Of a DNA stretch of 64,000 bases, positions 28,222 to 36,880 are shown in pieces; within the stretch, counting starts at the first letter, position 1, and each line of letters starts with the position of its first letter. The stretch is from positions 46,222 through 110,221 of the forward strand of contig JAGCZA010000142.1 in assembly GCA_017960525.1 (NCBI GenBank), read 5' to 3'. The notes below the pieces were generated by a model. The model saw nothing but the letters and a program-made list of their open reading frames with translations, was not told the DNA's origin and did no database searches. Source of the DNA: Prevotella sp. GTDB lineage: Bacteria; Bacteroidota; Bacteroidia; Bacteroidales; Bacteroidaceae. Made by a program: the position numbers and the translations under genes.

Positions 28222-29901
28222 ATGAAAACTGATATACAGATTGCACGTGAATGTGAGCTGAAGCCTATTGGCGAAATTGCAGCAGAGTTAGGAATTGCCC
28301 AGGAGGCGATAGAGCCATACGGGCGCTATATGGCTAAGGTGCCTGTGAACCTTATCGATGAAGAGAAGGTGCGTCAGAGCCGCCTGATATTGGTGACGGC
28401 CATCAGCCCCACAAAAGCTGGAATTGGCAAGACTACCGTCAGCATCGGCCTGGCGCTGGGGCTTAATAGGATAGGGAAACGGGCTGCCGTAGCCCTGCGT
28501 GAGCCGTCGCTCGGTCCCTGCTTCGGAATGAAGGGCGGTGCTGCCGGTGGCGGCTATGCCCAAGTGCTGCCGATGGAGAAAATCAACCTCCACTTCACGG
28601 GCGACTTCCACGCCGTGACCTCGGCCCACAACACCATCAGCGCCCTGCTCGACAACTACCTCTACCAGCACCGCAAGGAGGGATTCTCGCTGCGAGAGAT
28701 TTTCTGGAAACGAGTGCTCGACGTGAACGACCGTGCCCTGCGCAATGTTGTGACTGGCCTGCGCGGCGACGGCGTAGTGTCGGAGACGGGCTTCGACATC
28801 ACCCCGGCATCCGAGCTGATGGCCATCCTCTGTCTGGCCGTCAGCGAGGAAGATTTGCGGCGACGCATTGAAAACATCGTCCTCGGCATTACGGCCGACG
28901 GAAAACTCTTCAAGGTGAAAGACCTCGGCGTAGCCGGAGCCATTACCGTACTCCTGCGTGATGCTCTCAACCCCAATCTGGTGCAGACCACGGAGCACAC
29001 GCCGGCCTACATCCACGGCGGTCCCTTCGCCAACATCGCACACGGCTGTTCGAGCGTGCTCGCCACCAAGATGGCCATGACCTTCAGTGACTACGTGGTG
29101 ACTGAGGCAGGCTTCGGAGCTGACCTCGGAGCAGAGAAATTCTTCGACATTAAGTGCCGCAAGACAGGCCTCCAACCACGGTTAGTAGTCATCGTTGCCA
29201 CCACCCAGGGCCTGAAGATGCATGGTGGCGTGGCCCTTGAGCACATCAAGGAGCCTAACGCCAAGGGACTGACCGAGGGCTTGAAAAACCTGAACCGCCA
29301 CATCCGTAATATGCAGGGCTTTGGACAGCCAGTAGTTGTCACCCTCAACCGTCACGACAGCGACATAGAGGAAGAGATAGACATCGTGCGCAAGAATTGT
29401 GAGGATCTGGGGGTGGGCTTCGCCGCCAATGAGGCTTTTCTCCAGGGCGGAGAGGGTGCCATAGAACTGGCACAGACCGTCGTCGATACCATTGAGCGCC
29501 AGCAGCCGCTGCCCATCCGCTTCACCTATAAGGAGGCCGACTGTCTGGAGGACAAGATAGAAAAGGTGTGCAAGGGCATCTATGGAGCATCGGCGGTAGA
29601 GTACAGCAAGACGGCGAAGAAGAAGCTGGAGGATTTGCGCGCTACCTTTACCGACGAAGACGGAGCCATCGCCCACTACCCAGTCTGCATCGCCAAGACA
29701 CAGTTTTCCTTTTCGGCAGATTCCACCCGTTATGGCTCGCCCGAGGGCTTCACCATCCGCATCCGCGACATCATTCTCAATTGCGGCAGCGAGATGATTG
29801 TCGCCATTGCTGGCGATATGCTCCGTATGCCCGGACTGCCTAAGAGTCCGCAGGCAGAGCGCATCACCATTCTGAATGGAAAAATCGAGGGTCTGTCATA
29901 G
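28222..29901 (+). CDS. fhs: Formate-tetrahydrofolate ligase
   Basis: 559 residues from ATG 28222; the in-frame TTG at 28189 overlaps the promoter. It makes 10-formyl-tetrahydrofolate from formate, ATP and THF. Motifs: the P-loop region [40 protein letters not shown] and [13 protein letters not shown], all typical of FTHFS. Length is normal. Its product feeds the AICAR formyltransferase step encoded at 19418. Confidence 0.95.
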   Translation: MKTDIQIARECELKPIGEIAAELGIAQEAIEPYGRYMAKVPVNLIDEEKVRQSRLILVTAISPTKAGIGKTTVSIGLALGLNRIGKRAAVALREPSLGPCFGMKGGAAGGGYAQVLPMEKINLHFTGDFHAVTSAHNTISALLDNYLYQHRKEGFSLREIFWKRVLDVNDRALRNVVTGLRGDGVVSETGFDITPASELMAILCLAVSEEDLRRRIENIVLGITADGKLFKVKDLGVAGAITVLLRDALNPNLVQTTEHTPAYIHGGPFANIAHGCSSVLATKMAMTFSDYVVTEAGFGADLGAEKFFDIKCRKTGLQPRLVVIVATTQGLKMHGGVALEHIKEPNAKGLTEGLKNLNRHIRNMQGFGQPVVVTLNRHDSDIEEEIDIVRKNCEDLGVGFAANEAFLQGGEGAIELAQTVVDTIERQQPLPIRFTYKEADCLEDKIEKVCKGIYGASAVEYSKTAKKKLEDLRATFTDEDGAIAHYPVCIAKTQFSFSADSTRYGSPEGFTIRIRDIILNCGSEMIVAIAGDMLRMPGLPKSPQAERITILNGKIEGLS

Positions 29902-29914
29902 TTTCACCCCCATG

Positions 29915-29928
29915 AGTTTGGTTCGTCC
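29915..29928 (+). repeat. Single partial copy of the argF'/proA palindrome
   Basis: agtttggttcgtcc, the first 14 bases of the array A/B core, 14 nt after the fhs stop; the second arm is missing. The surrounding 210 nt also hold other short dispersed motifs (AATCCGTTAAATCCGTT at 29999-30015, CCCCTA-CAG-TAGGGG at 30075-30089). Confidence 0.6.
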
Positions 29929-30090
29929 TTTCTGTAGATTCCCGTGTGGCTTACTGAGCGAGGACTCACCCGCCCGCCACGGAAAAAACGGGTGCGCCAA
30001 TCCGTTAAATCCGTTGTTTATAGATAATTCAGGGAAATACCGCCTGGCGGCGGTGTGGGCTGCTTCGGGGCCTGCCCCTACAGTAGGGGG

Positions 30091-30114
30091 GTAATTCGTG
30101 AAATTCGTGGTTTA
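30091..30114 (+). repeat. AATTCGTG motif, single copy
   Basis: TAATTCGTGAAATTCGTGG followed by TTTA. It is one unit of the motif that forms the 16-bp tandem array at 61554-61660; its end supplies the stop codon of the TolB-like gene. Confidence 0.65.
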
Positions 30115-31614
30115 GAGAGGGGTGATGGTGGTAGGGTTGCGCTTGTCACTTTCGATGTCTTGGCCCATCTGGCGGGCATCGCTGTTCACAGGGCGCGAGG
30201 TGAAGTCGGGCGTGTTGTAGGAGCAGAGCAGGTGGCGATAGAACTCCTTGGGGTTGCGCTGGGGCAGTAAGAACGGTTTGGTGGCCCGCCCGTCGTTGTC
30301 CATCATCGAGAAGTAGATGCGACTGTAGAGTCCATCGTCGCGACGGCTGGTGAAGAGGAACCAGTAGCTGTTGCTGCTCCAACTGTGTAGGCTCTCCGCA
30401 CGGTTGCTGTTTACCTCGTCCAGGGGATGTGTCTCGCCAGTCTTCAGGTCGAGCAGCCAAAGGTCGGCCTCTGGGTGCCAGATGGAGAAATAGCCATAGT
30501 CCACTTGTGTGTACATCAGGTAGCGGCCATCGTAGGAGGGACGGGGCCAGGTGACGCTCTTTGGAGATTGACTGTTGACCATTGATGATTGGGCATTGAT
30601 GAGGGTGTCCACGTGGGTCCCCAAGCGACCGGTGTTCTCGTCAAAACTCACGCGGCAGAGGCTGTATTTCTCCTTGTCGTAGTTGTCGGGATAGACCTGG
30701 CGGAGGGCGGTAGTATAATAGAGCCATTGTCCGTCAGGCGAGAAGGCAGGGGTGTTCTCTGCCCATAGACGCTTCATCGTCAGCGTGTCCTTGAGGATGG
30801 TGCGTGTCTGCGTGTCGTAAATGAAAACGTCCGACTCGTTGTCGTAGACCTCAATGCGCTTGTTGTTGGCAAAATGGAATATCTGCGTCGTCTTGTTGGT
30901 GGAGAAGGCACAGTAGCGGCCTCCCGGGTGCCAGTAGGGATAGACCATACTGCCTCCAAGCGAATCGTTTACGGCTTTCAAGATTTCGTCCTGCCCATTG
31001 CGATGAACCAGAGTGCCGCCGTGCTGTCCGCGAATGTGGAAGACATACTGGTCGGGATTGGTACGGTTGGCCGTGTGGCAGTTGATGCACTGGTTGGGCG
31101 CCTGCGTGTTCACCAACAGGGCACGCTCGTCGAAGTTGGACAGATTGCGCTGGTAAAGGCCCATTTTGCTGTAAATCTCATAACTGGGCGGGATGCGACG
31201 GTAGGTGATGCCCCAGGCGTCGAGGGGTTCGCTGCCGACCGTCATCTGGAAGTCGCGGTAACGGCTCCATCGCCCGCCTTTCTCGGCACAGACGGTGAGG
31301 GTCAGACTTCCGCCTTTGTTCTGCTCCAGCAACTGGTGCCACTCGTCGATGTCGAAGTCGGCATAGTTGCCGTTGGCGTGTATGGAGCCACCCTTTGAGC
31401 CTTTCACCTCCACATCGACCGTCTCCACATCGTCGTCGGCCATCGAGAAGTTGAGGGGGGCAATTCCCACGGGGATGGTGACGCCGACATAGTCGGGCCA
31501 GATGTCGGGCAGTTCGTCCACCTGGGTCACATCCGTAGGCCTGTGGCTGCATCCCGCGACAATGACGGCGAGCAATAATAGTTTAGATAAAGAATATGTC
31601 TTGCGTATTCGCAT
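30112..31614 (-). CDS. TolB-like beta-propeller lipoprotein with a CxxCH haem motif
   Basis: 500 residues. An N-terminal lipoprotein signal (LLLLAVIVAGCSH) puts it in the periplasm or outer membrane. A single c-type haem motif CINCH is at about residue 186, and the second half has WD40/TolB-type propeller repeats (YPYWHPGGRYCAFSTN, NTPAFSPDGQWLYYTT, TWPRPSYDGRYLMYTQ). The gene overlaps DUF6057 by 32 nt at its start, so the two are translationally linked. The in-frame repeat at 30567-30601 encodes INAQSSMVNSQS. The function is unknown; proteins of this type in Bacteroidetes are annotated as TolB-like. Confidence 0.7.
   Translation of the reverse strand: MRIRKTYSLSKLLLLAVIVAGCSHRPTDVTQVDELPDIWPDYVGVTIPVGIAPLNFSMADDDVETVDVEVKGSKGGSIHANGNYADFDIDEWHQLLEQNKGGSLTLTVCAEKGGRWSRYRDFQMTVGSEPLDAWGITYRRIPPSYEIYSKMGLYQRNLSNFDERALLVNTQAPNQCINCHTANRTNPDQYVFHIRGQHGGTLVHRNGQDEILKAVNDSLGGSMVYPYWHPGGRYCAFSTNKTTQIFHFANNKRIEVYDNESDVFIYDTQTRTILKDTLTMKRLWAENTPAFSPDGQWLYYTTALRQVYPDNYDKEKYSLCRVSFDENTGRLGTHVDTLINAQSSMVNSQSPKSVTWPRPSYDGRYLMYTQVDYGYFSIWHPEADLWLLDLKTGETHPLDEVNSNRAESLHSWSSNSYWFLFTSRRDDGLYSRIYFSMMDNDGRATKPFLLPQRNPKEFYRHLLCSYNTPDFTSRPVNSDARQMGQDIESDKRNPTTITPL
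30567..30601 (-). repeat. CAATG-type repeat inside the TolB-like gene
   Basis: On the minus strand: imperfect copies of the unit catcaatg / gtcaa (encoding INAQSSMVNSQ). Related to the run in cysS. Confidence 0.65.
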
Positions 31615-32824
31615 ATTTTTCCAGTGATTCTTTCATAAAAGGATTCTTCTCAATCAACGTGGGGTCGTCCACCAAGGGGCGCATCTTTTGTGCCCATCCG
31701 CGATAGAAGGTGGTGCCCTCCAGGATGGAGAGATACTTGCGGGCCAGAGGGTATTGGCCGGTAATGATGCACACCTCCGCCAGTTGCTTCAGCGCCCTTG
31801 CACTCTTATTGTGGTTGGGAATATACTCCATCGCCTCGAAGGCGGCACGTTGCGTAATGTTGGGCCAACCAAGTTGCGTGGCCAAATCGCTGACGATGAA
31901 GGCCGACGACACGCTGCCAAAGTAGACGACGAAGTGCGTGTCTTCGGTACAGAACACGGAGGGTTGGCTACCGAACTGTTCTACTGGTACGACGATTCGG
32001 GACATGAGTTGCTGATAGGTGATGCGCCCGGTCTGGAATGAGGCCAGTAGTGTGGCGCTCCTGACAGCCGGGGAAACGGGCGTCGGGAACTTTCGCAGAA
32101 TCTTGTTCCACTTCTTCTGGCGTATAAGCATATCGCACTCCATTTCCTCGTAGGTGCCCATCTCCTTGACGCCGCTCCAGTCGTAGTCGATGCCTCGGAC
32201 CACTTGCTCCAAAGGGTAGGGGACAAGGTACGAACTGCCCATCAGACTGGCTGCAAACAAGGTGGCAGTCAGGGGAATCCATCTGATGCAGCACAGCGTC
32301 AGCAGGATGGCCGCAGGGCCTGTCAGCCAATACATAACGGGGATTGCCACACAGAACACAATCCCTCTTGTACTTTTGGAGGAAATCCCCATAATAGCAC
32401 ACCCGGCCCCCATCACCAACAGGACTGCCATCGTTAGCGTCAGCGGGATATGAGGCAGCATAGCCACTCCCCACAGGGCAATGGGCGGTATCAGGGAAAG
32501 CACGAATTGAATTTTCGATTTACGAAAGACAATCTTGAGCAACTGCTTGCCCAACAGTTGGGCGATGACAAACAGGACGGCATAGGCGATGGCGGCATTG
32601 ACCGGATTCACAAACAATTGGGCCACGCCCTCTCCCAGATACTGCGCCAGTCCTCCCGGCACCGCCAGCATCAGGTAGTCCGTGTTCCACATAAACAATA
32701 CCGACATCTCCCTCGCCACAGGAATGTATGGATACAGGAAAAGCCAAAAGCAAAACACACCAATGGCCAGCAAAACCACAACAACGTGTTGCCAATAACG
32801 GGATAAAACGGCTTTTATAGTCAC
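31583..32824 (-). CDS. DUF6057 family membrane protein
   Basis: 413 residues from GTG 32824. The N-terminal half has several membrane helices (VVVVLLAIGVFCFWLFLYPY, AIAYAVLFVIAQLL and others); the C-terminal half is soluble and helical with repeats that look TPR-like (ARALKQLAEVCIITGQYPLA). I recognise this as the DUF6057 family of Bacteroidetes. It is paired with the TolB-like haem protein by a 32-nt overlap, suggesting that they work together in the envelope. Confidence 0.7.
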   Translation of the reverse strand: MTIKAVLSRYWQHVVVVLLAIGVFCFWLFLYPYIPVAREMSVLFMWNTDYLMLAVPGGLAQYLGEGVAQLFVNPVNAAIAYAVLFVIAQLLGKQLLKIVFRKSKIQFVLSLIPPIALWGVAMLPHIPLTLTMAVLLVMGAGCAIMGISSKSTRGIVFCVAIPVMYWLTGPAAILLTLCCIRWIPLTATLFAASLMGSSYLVPYPLEQVVRGIDYDWSGVKEMGTYEEMECDMLIRQKKWNKILRKFPTPVSPAVRSATLLASFQTGRITYQQLMSRIVVPVEQFGSQPSVFCTEDTHFVVYFGSVSSAFIVSDLATQLGWPNITQRAAFEAMEYIPNHNKSARALKQLAEVCIITGQYPLARKYLSILEGTTFYRGWAQKMRPLVDDPTLIEKNPFMKESLEKYANTQDIFFI

Positions 32825-32849
32825 GATAATATTAATTCCTAAATCATAA

Positions 32850-32884
32850 AAAATCGTAAATTGAAAATCCGTAAATCGAAAATC
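32850..32884 (-). repeat. Dispersed direct repeat, copy 3
   Basis: Contains AAATCGTAAATTGAAAATCC and GTAAATCGAAAATC; matches the copies at 4070 and 5766. The inner word ATTTTCGATTTACG is also found in frame within DUF6057 at 32511-32524. Confidence 0.7.
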
Positions 32885-32887
32885 TCA

Positions 32888-34699
32888 TCAGTCTTCACTC
32901 ATATCGGCGACCATTTTGCGGTACTGGGTGTAGAGGCGCTGGCGGGAGACGTAGCCGTGCAGATGGCCTTCGTTGTTGAGGACGGGGAGCCAGTCGGCGC
33001 GGGTGGTCTCGAAGGTGGTCATCACCCGGGTCATGGGCATGTCGTCGCTGAGGGTGGCCAGCGGGGGCTGCATCAGTTGCTGGGCGGTGAAGTGGTGGTA
33101 AAGTTCTATGCGGAAGACGATGTTGCGAATCTTGGTGATGTCGATTTCGCCCAACAGATTGCCGGCGGCGTCGAGCACGGGGATGACGCTGTAGCGTGAG
33201 CGGCTGATTTTCCTGACGATATGGCCCAGTTCCGTGTCCGGCTCCACGCCCATGTAGTCGCGCTCCACCACGCTTTCCAGTTCCATCAGCGTCAGCACGG
33301 CGTGGTCGGTATTGTGGGTGATGAGTTTGCCTTCGCGGGCCAGCCGCGAACTGTAGATGCTGTGAGGCTCGAAGAGGATGATGGTGAGGTAGGCGCAGGT
33401 GCTGACTATCATCAGGGGCAGGAACAGGCTGTAGCCGCCCGTCAGTTCGGCAATGAGGAAAATGCCTGTGAGCGGTGCGTGCATCACGCCCGACATCACG
33501 CCGGCCATGCCCATCAGGGCGAAGTTCTTCTCTGGCACAAAGACGCCCATATCGTGCATGTTCCACAGGCGGGCGAAGAGGAAGCCGCTGAAGCAGCCGA
33601 TGAACAGCGAGGGGGCGAAGGTACCGCCGCAGCCGCCTCCGCCGTTGGTGGCGCTGGTGGCAAACACCTTGGTAATCAGCACCAAAGCCACGTAGGGCAC
33701 GAGCATACCCATTTCGCCGGAGAAGAGCGAGTTGTTGAGCAGCGGCTCCCAGTCGGCCTCGTTGCCGCCGTTGAGCAGCAGGTTGATGGGGCCGTAGCCC
33801 TCGCCGTAGAGCGAGGGGAAGAGGTAGATGAGCAGGCTGAGGATGGCGCCGCCGATGACGAGCCGCACGTGGGGCCGTTCCTTGAAGCGTGCGAACAGGT
33901 CTTCGCACCAGGCCATTGTCCGGATGAAGTAGAGGCTCACCAGGCCGCAGAACGCTCCCAACAGGATGCACGCCGGTATGCGCTCCACCGTCCACTGGTT
34001 GTCGAGGTGGAAGGTGAACAGGGCGGCGTCGCCGCTGAAGATGTAGGTGAAACACGTCGCCGTGACGCACGAGATGAGGATGGGCATAAGCGACGACATC
34101 GTGAGGTCTATCATCAGCACCTCGATGGTGAACACCAGTCCGGCGATGGGTGCCTTGAAGATGCCGGCAATGGCGCCGGCGGCTCCACAGCCGATGAGGA
34201 GCATCAACGTGCGGCTGTCCATCTTAAACACCTTGCCCAGGCACGACCCTATGGCCGATCCCGTCAGCACGATGGGCGCCTCGGCTCCCACGCTGCCGCC
34301 GAAGCCGATGGTGATGGCCGAGGCCACCACGCTGGTCCACGTGTTGTGGGCCTTCAGCCGCGAGCGGTTCTGGCTGATGGCGTAGAGGATGCGCGTGATG
34401 CCGTGGGAAATGTTGTCCTTCACCACGTAGCGCACGAAGATGGATGTGAGATAGATGCCCACCACGGGGTAAACCAGATAGAGCCAGTTGGACGAAGAAG
34501 CGTCGAACCGGCTGGTTAGCAGGGCACCGATTTGGTTGATGAGCCAGTGGAGTACAAAGGCCGCCACTGCCGAGAGCAAGCCCACGCAGAAAGCCAGCGT
34601 GAGCACGAACACACGGTCACTCACGTGCGACTGACGCCAACTGTTGAGCCGCGTCAGCCACGCCGTAAACCGCTCTACACCAGCCTCTTCCGACGTCAC
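32888..34699 (-). CDS. ClC-type chloride channel/transporter with CBS domains
   Basis: 603 residues. A ClC membrane domain (about residues 20-440) with GSVGAEAPIVLTGSAIGS (GxGxP-like) and GGCGGTFAPSLFIG, then a C-terminal pair of CBS domains (MGVEPDTELGHIVRKISRSR, PLATLSDDMPMTRVMTTFE). It conducts or exchanges chloride or another anion; the CBS pair probably senses nucleotides. Its start overlaps the stop of the preceding small gene by 4 nt (ATGA type), so translation is coupled. Confidence 0.9.
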   Translation of the reverse strand: MTSEEAGVERFTAWLTRLNSWRQSHVSDRVFVLTLAFCVGLLSAVAAFVLHWLINQIGALLTSRFDASSSNWLYLVYPVVGIYLTSIFVRYVVKDNISHGITRILYAISQNRSRLKAHNTWTSVVASAITIGFGGSVGAEAPIVLTGSAIGSCLGKVFKMDSRTLMLLIGCGAAGAIAGIFKAPIAGLVFTIEVLMIDLTMSSLMPILISCVTATCFTYIFSGDAALFTFHLDNQWTVERIPACILLGAFCGLVSLYFIRTMAWCEDLFARFKERPHVRLVIGGAILSLLIYLFPSLYGEGYGPINLLLNGGNEADWEPLLNNSLFSGEMGMLVPYVALVLITKVFATSATNGGGGCGGTFAPSLFIGCFSGFLFARLWNMHDMGVFVPEKNFALMGMAGVMSGVMHAPLTGIFLIAELTGGYSLFLPLMIVSTCAYLTIILFEPHSIYSSRLAREGKLITHNTDHAVLTLMELESVVERDYMGVEPDTELGHIVRKISRSRYSVIPVLDAAGNLLGEIDITKIRNIVFRIELYHHFTAQQLMQPPLATLSDDMPMTRVMTTFETTRADWLPVLNNEGHLHGYVSRQRLYTQYRKMVADMSED

Positions 34700-35136
34700 G
34701 ATTTCAGCAGTTTGTCGAAGAAGTCGTCAAGGTCTTTGTCCAGCCCCTCCATCAGTTCCGAGTCGATGATGATGGTGTCGTCGTCGGCCACGTAGAGTTC
34801 GGCCACGGCCTCGTGCTCGTCGTTCTCCAGTACGAAGGCGTAGGGCTTCAGTATCGACAAGTTGTCGACCGTCTTGCGCTGTTTCTCCAGGCAGCGGCGG
34901 ATGATGGGGGTGATGGCCTCGTAGAAGTCATCGTCCTTGTTGTCAATCCATTGCTCCACCACGCAGCGCGTCAGCTCGTTGTCGTCGTCGTCGAAAATGA
35001 GCAACTCGCCTGTCTCCTGAGTCACACGGACATGCAGGTCGGTGAGCAGCGATGCCTCCTGGTTCGTTGGGAATTTCTCGGCCACCTTGCGCACGGCGCG
35101 TTCCAGTTGCTGAAGTGTCTGTTCTGTTGCTTTCAT
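34696..35136 (-). CDS. Small acidic protein coupled to the ClC gene
   Basis: 146 residues from ATG 35136 (MKATEQTLQQLERAVRK). It is acidic, with a helical N-terminus, DDDDNE in the middle and a C-terminal EGLDKDLDDFFDKLL. No signal peptide or membrane segment was seen. Not recognised as a named domain family. Its 4-nt overlap with the ClC gene suggests joint expression and possibly a regulatory partnership, which is inference. Confidence 0.65.
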   Translation of the reverse strand: MKATEQTLQQLERAVRKVAEKFPTNQEASLLTDLHVRVTQETGELLIFDDDDNELTRCVVEQWIDNKDDDFYEAITPIIRRCLEKQRKTVDNLSILKPYAFVLENDEHEAVAELYVADDDTIIIDSELMEGLDKDLDDFFDKLLKS

Positions 35137-35162
35137 ATCTTGCTTTGCTCTGGTTTCAAGTG

Positions 35163-35194
35163 CAAAAGTAGATAAAAAGATTCGTATCACCAAG
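35163..35194 (-). promoter_or_regulatory. Promoter of the small acidic protein-ClC-DUF6057-TolB operon
   Basis: On the minus strand: -7 TACTTTTG (35170-35163) with a near-consensus -33 CTTG (35194-35191) 20 nt away. Confidence 0.7.
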
Positions 35195-35302
35195 CGAAAC
35201 ACAGTATTTTTTTCTTCCTTGGCGTTAAATTGACCTATATTTGGCAGAGACCGTTAAAAATGGGTCAGTCGTTAATTCCGATGCATATTGCCTAAATCAT
35301 GT

Positions 35303-35420
35303 GCAGCCATTCCCCTCCTATCAAGGAGAGGGGCAGGGTTGGGGTTTGTAATTTCTTGTCAACCATAAAGATACTGACCCCACCCCCGACCCCTTCCCTA
35401 CAAGAGAGGGGAGAGGCTGC
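35303..35420. repeat. 118-bp element with imperfect 45-bp inverted ends
   Basis: The ends read GCAGCC (35303-35308) and GGCTGC (35415-35420). Inside each end is a C-rich/G-rich block (CCCCTCC...GGAGAGGGG and its inverted relative CCCTACAAGAGAGGGGAG) that pair imperfectly over about 45 nt around a 30-nt AT-rich centre. It has no coding capacity. A related C-rich word is in the permease gene at 62848-62876. Confidence 0.6.
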
Positions 35421-35457
35421 GCCGTGATGCACCGAAGAAAACGACTGATCCTAATAA

Positions 35458-35545
35458 TTTGGTTCGTCCAAACTCATAGTTTGGTTCGTCCAAACTCCCA
35501 CTTTGGTTCGTCCAAACTTCCAGTTTGGTTCGTCCAAATTTCAGG
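35458..35545 (+). repeat. 22-bp-period palindrome array B (4 units)
   Basis: Units start at 35458, 35480, 35502 and 35524, each 22 bp: core tttggttcgtccaaact and a variable 5-bp spacer (catag, cccac, tccag; the last core ends aatt). It lies 43 nt upstream of the proA -33 box and has the same core and orientation relative to the promoter as array A. Confidence 0.9.
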
Positions 35546-35583
35546 CGCACTCTAACCCCGTGAAAATAATGTTGCGGCAATGT

Positions 35584-35614
35584 TTTGCTGGTTCGCTTTT
35601 TATTCGTACCTTTG
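35584..35614 (+). promoter_or_regulatory. Promoter of proA
   Basis: TTTG (35584-35587), 19 nt, TACCTTTG (35607-35614), 22 nt before ATG 35637. Confidence 0.85.
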
Positions 35615-35636
35615 CAGCCACCAAACCATTGATGAT

Positions 35637-36875
35637 ATGAACCCACAATTTCTGCAAGCCCGCGAGGCTGGCAAACTGCTGGCCCGACTAAGCGACGAGC
35701 GCCGCAACGAGGTGCTGATGGCTGTCGCCACTGCTATTATTAATAATAAGGAGAGAATCTTGGCCGCCAACGCCCTCGACCTGGAGCGTATGTCGAAGGA
35801 AAATCCGCTGTACGACCGTCTGCAACTGACGCCGGCGCGTCTCGACGCCATTGCTGCCGATATGCGCAACGTGGCTTCGCTGCCCTCGCCGCTGGGCCAT
35901 GTGAGCAAGGCTTCGACGCTGCCCAACGGCCTGCGCCTGTGCCGTGTGAGCGTGCCTTTCGGCGTGATAGGCATTGTCTATGAGGCCCGTCCCAACGTCA
36001 CTTTCGACGTGTTCTCGCTCTGCTTCAAGAGCGGCAATGCCTGTGTGTTGAAGGGCGGCAAGGACGCCGACTGCTCCAACCGCGAGGCCGTCAGCCTCAT
36101 TCACGAGGTGCTTCGCCAGCAGGGTGTCGTCGAGCATACCGTGGAACTGCTTCCCGCCACCCACGAGGCCACTGCCGAAATGCTGGGGGCTGTGGGCTAT
36201 ATCGACCTGTGCATCCCTCGCGGCGGTCGCCGCCTCATCGACTTCGTGCGCGACAATGCCCGTGTGCCCGTTGTCGAGACTGGCGCCGGCGTGGTGAACA
36301 CTTATTTCGACAAGGATGGTGACTTGGAGATGGGCCGACGCATTGTTTTCAACGCGAAGACACGCCGCGTCTCTGTCTGCAACGCCCTCGACTGCCTCAT
36401 CGTCCACAAGAGCCGCCTCGCCGACCTTCCGCAATTGGTGGAGCCGCTGTTGGCGAACAATCCGCCTGTGACGCTCTATTGCGACGAACAGGCTCTGGCG
36501 GCGTTAGCCCCTTCTCCGCTAGTTCACCCTGCCACAGCCGACTCTTTCGGCACGGAATTCATGGACTACAAGATGGCTGTCAAGACGGTGGCTTCGCTCG
36601 ACGAAGCCCTGCAGCACATCGACCGCTACGGCTCCGGCCATAGCGAGTCGATTATCACAGCCAATGCAGACACGGCCCGCATGTTCCAGGCAAATGTCGA
36701 CGCGGCTTGTGTCTACTGGAACGCGCCCACCTCGTTCACCGACGGAGCACAGTTCGGACTCGGTGCCGAGATAGGCATCAGCACCCAGAAGCTGGGGCCG
36801 CGTGGGCCTATGGGCTTGGAGGAAATCACCACCTACAAATGGCTCATCGAAGGGGAAGGACAGACCAGAAAGTAA
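35637..36875 (+). CDS. proA: Gamma-glutamyl phosphate reductase
   Basis: 412 residues from ATG 35637. An aldehyde-dehydrogenase-fold enzyme that reduces gamma-glutamyl phosphate to glutamate semialdehyde in proline synthesis. Motifs: [34 protein letters not shown] and the catalytic-Cys region [16 protein letters not shown]. proB is not in the window; the next gene is a glycosyltransferase 5 nt downstream. Array B lies just upstream of its promoter. Confidence 0.93.
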   Translation: MNPQFLQAREAGKLLARLSDERRNEVLMAVATAIINNKERILAANALDLERMSKENPLYDRLQLTPARLDAIAADMRNVASLPSPLGHVSKASTLPNGLRLCRVSVPFGVIGIVYEARPNVTFDVFSLCFKSGNACVLKGGKDADCSNREAVSLIHEVLRQQGVVEHTVELLPATHEATAEMLGAVGYIDLCIPRGGRRLIDFVRDNARVPVVETGAGVVNTYFDKDGDLEMGRRIVFNAKTRRVSVCNALDCLIVHKSRLADLPQLVEPLLANNPPVTLYCDEQALAALAPSPLVHPATADSFGTEFMDYKMAVKTVASLDEALQHIDRYGSGHSESIITANADTARMFQANVDAACVYWNAPTSFTDGAQFGLGAEIGISTQKLGPRGPMGLEEITTYKWLIEGEGQTRK

Positions 36876-36880
36876 GCAGA

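Noticed and set aside
30075-30089. Terminator at CCCCTA-CAG-TAGGGG
   Set aside because: No T-run follows on either strand; it is more likely part of a dispersed repeat.
33221-34519. 432-codon open frame antisense to the ClC gene
   Set aside because: Shadow frame; composition dominated by E, H, G and A with no domain, and the ClC gene on the minus strand is clear.
35398-35646. 82-codon minus-strand frame over array B
   Set aside because: The peptide is produced by the palindrome repeats (repeated FGRTKL-type words) and is not a gene.
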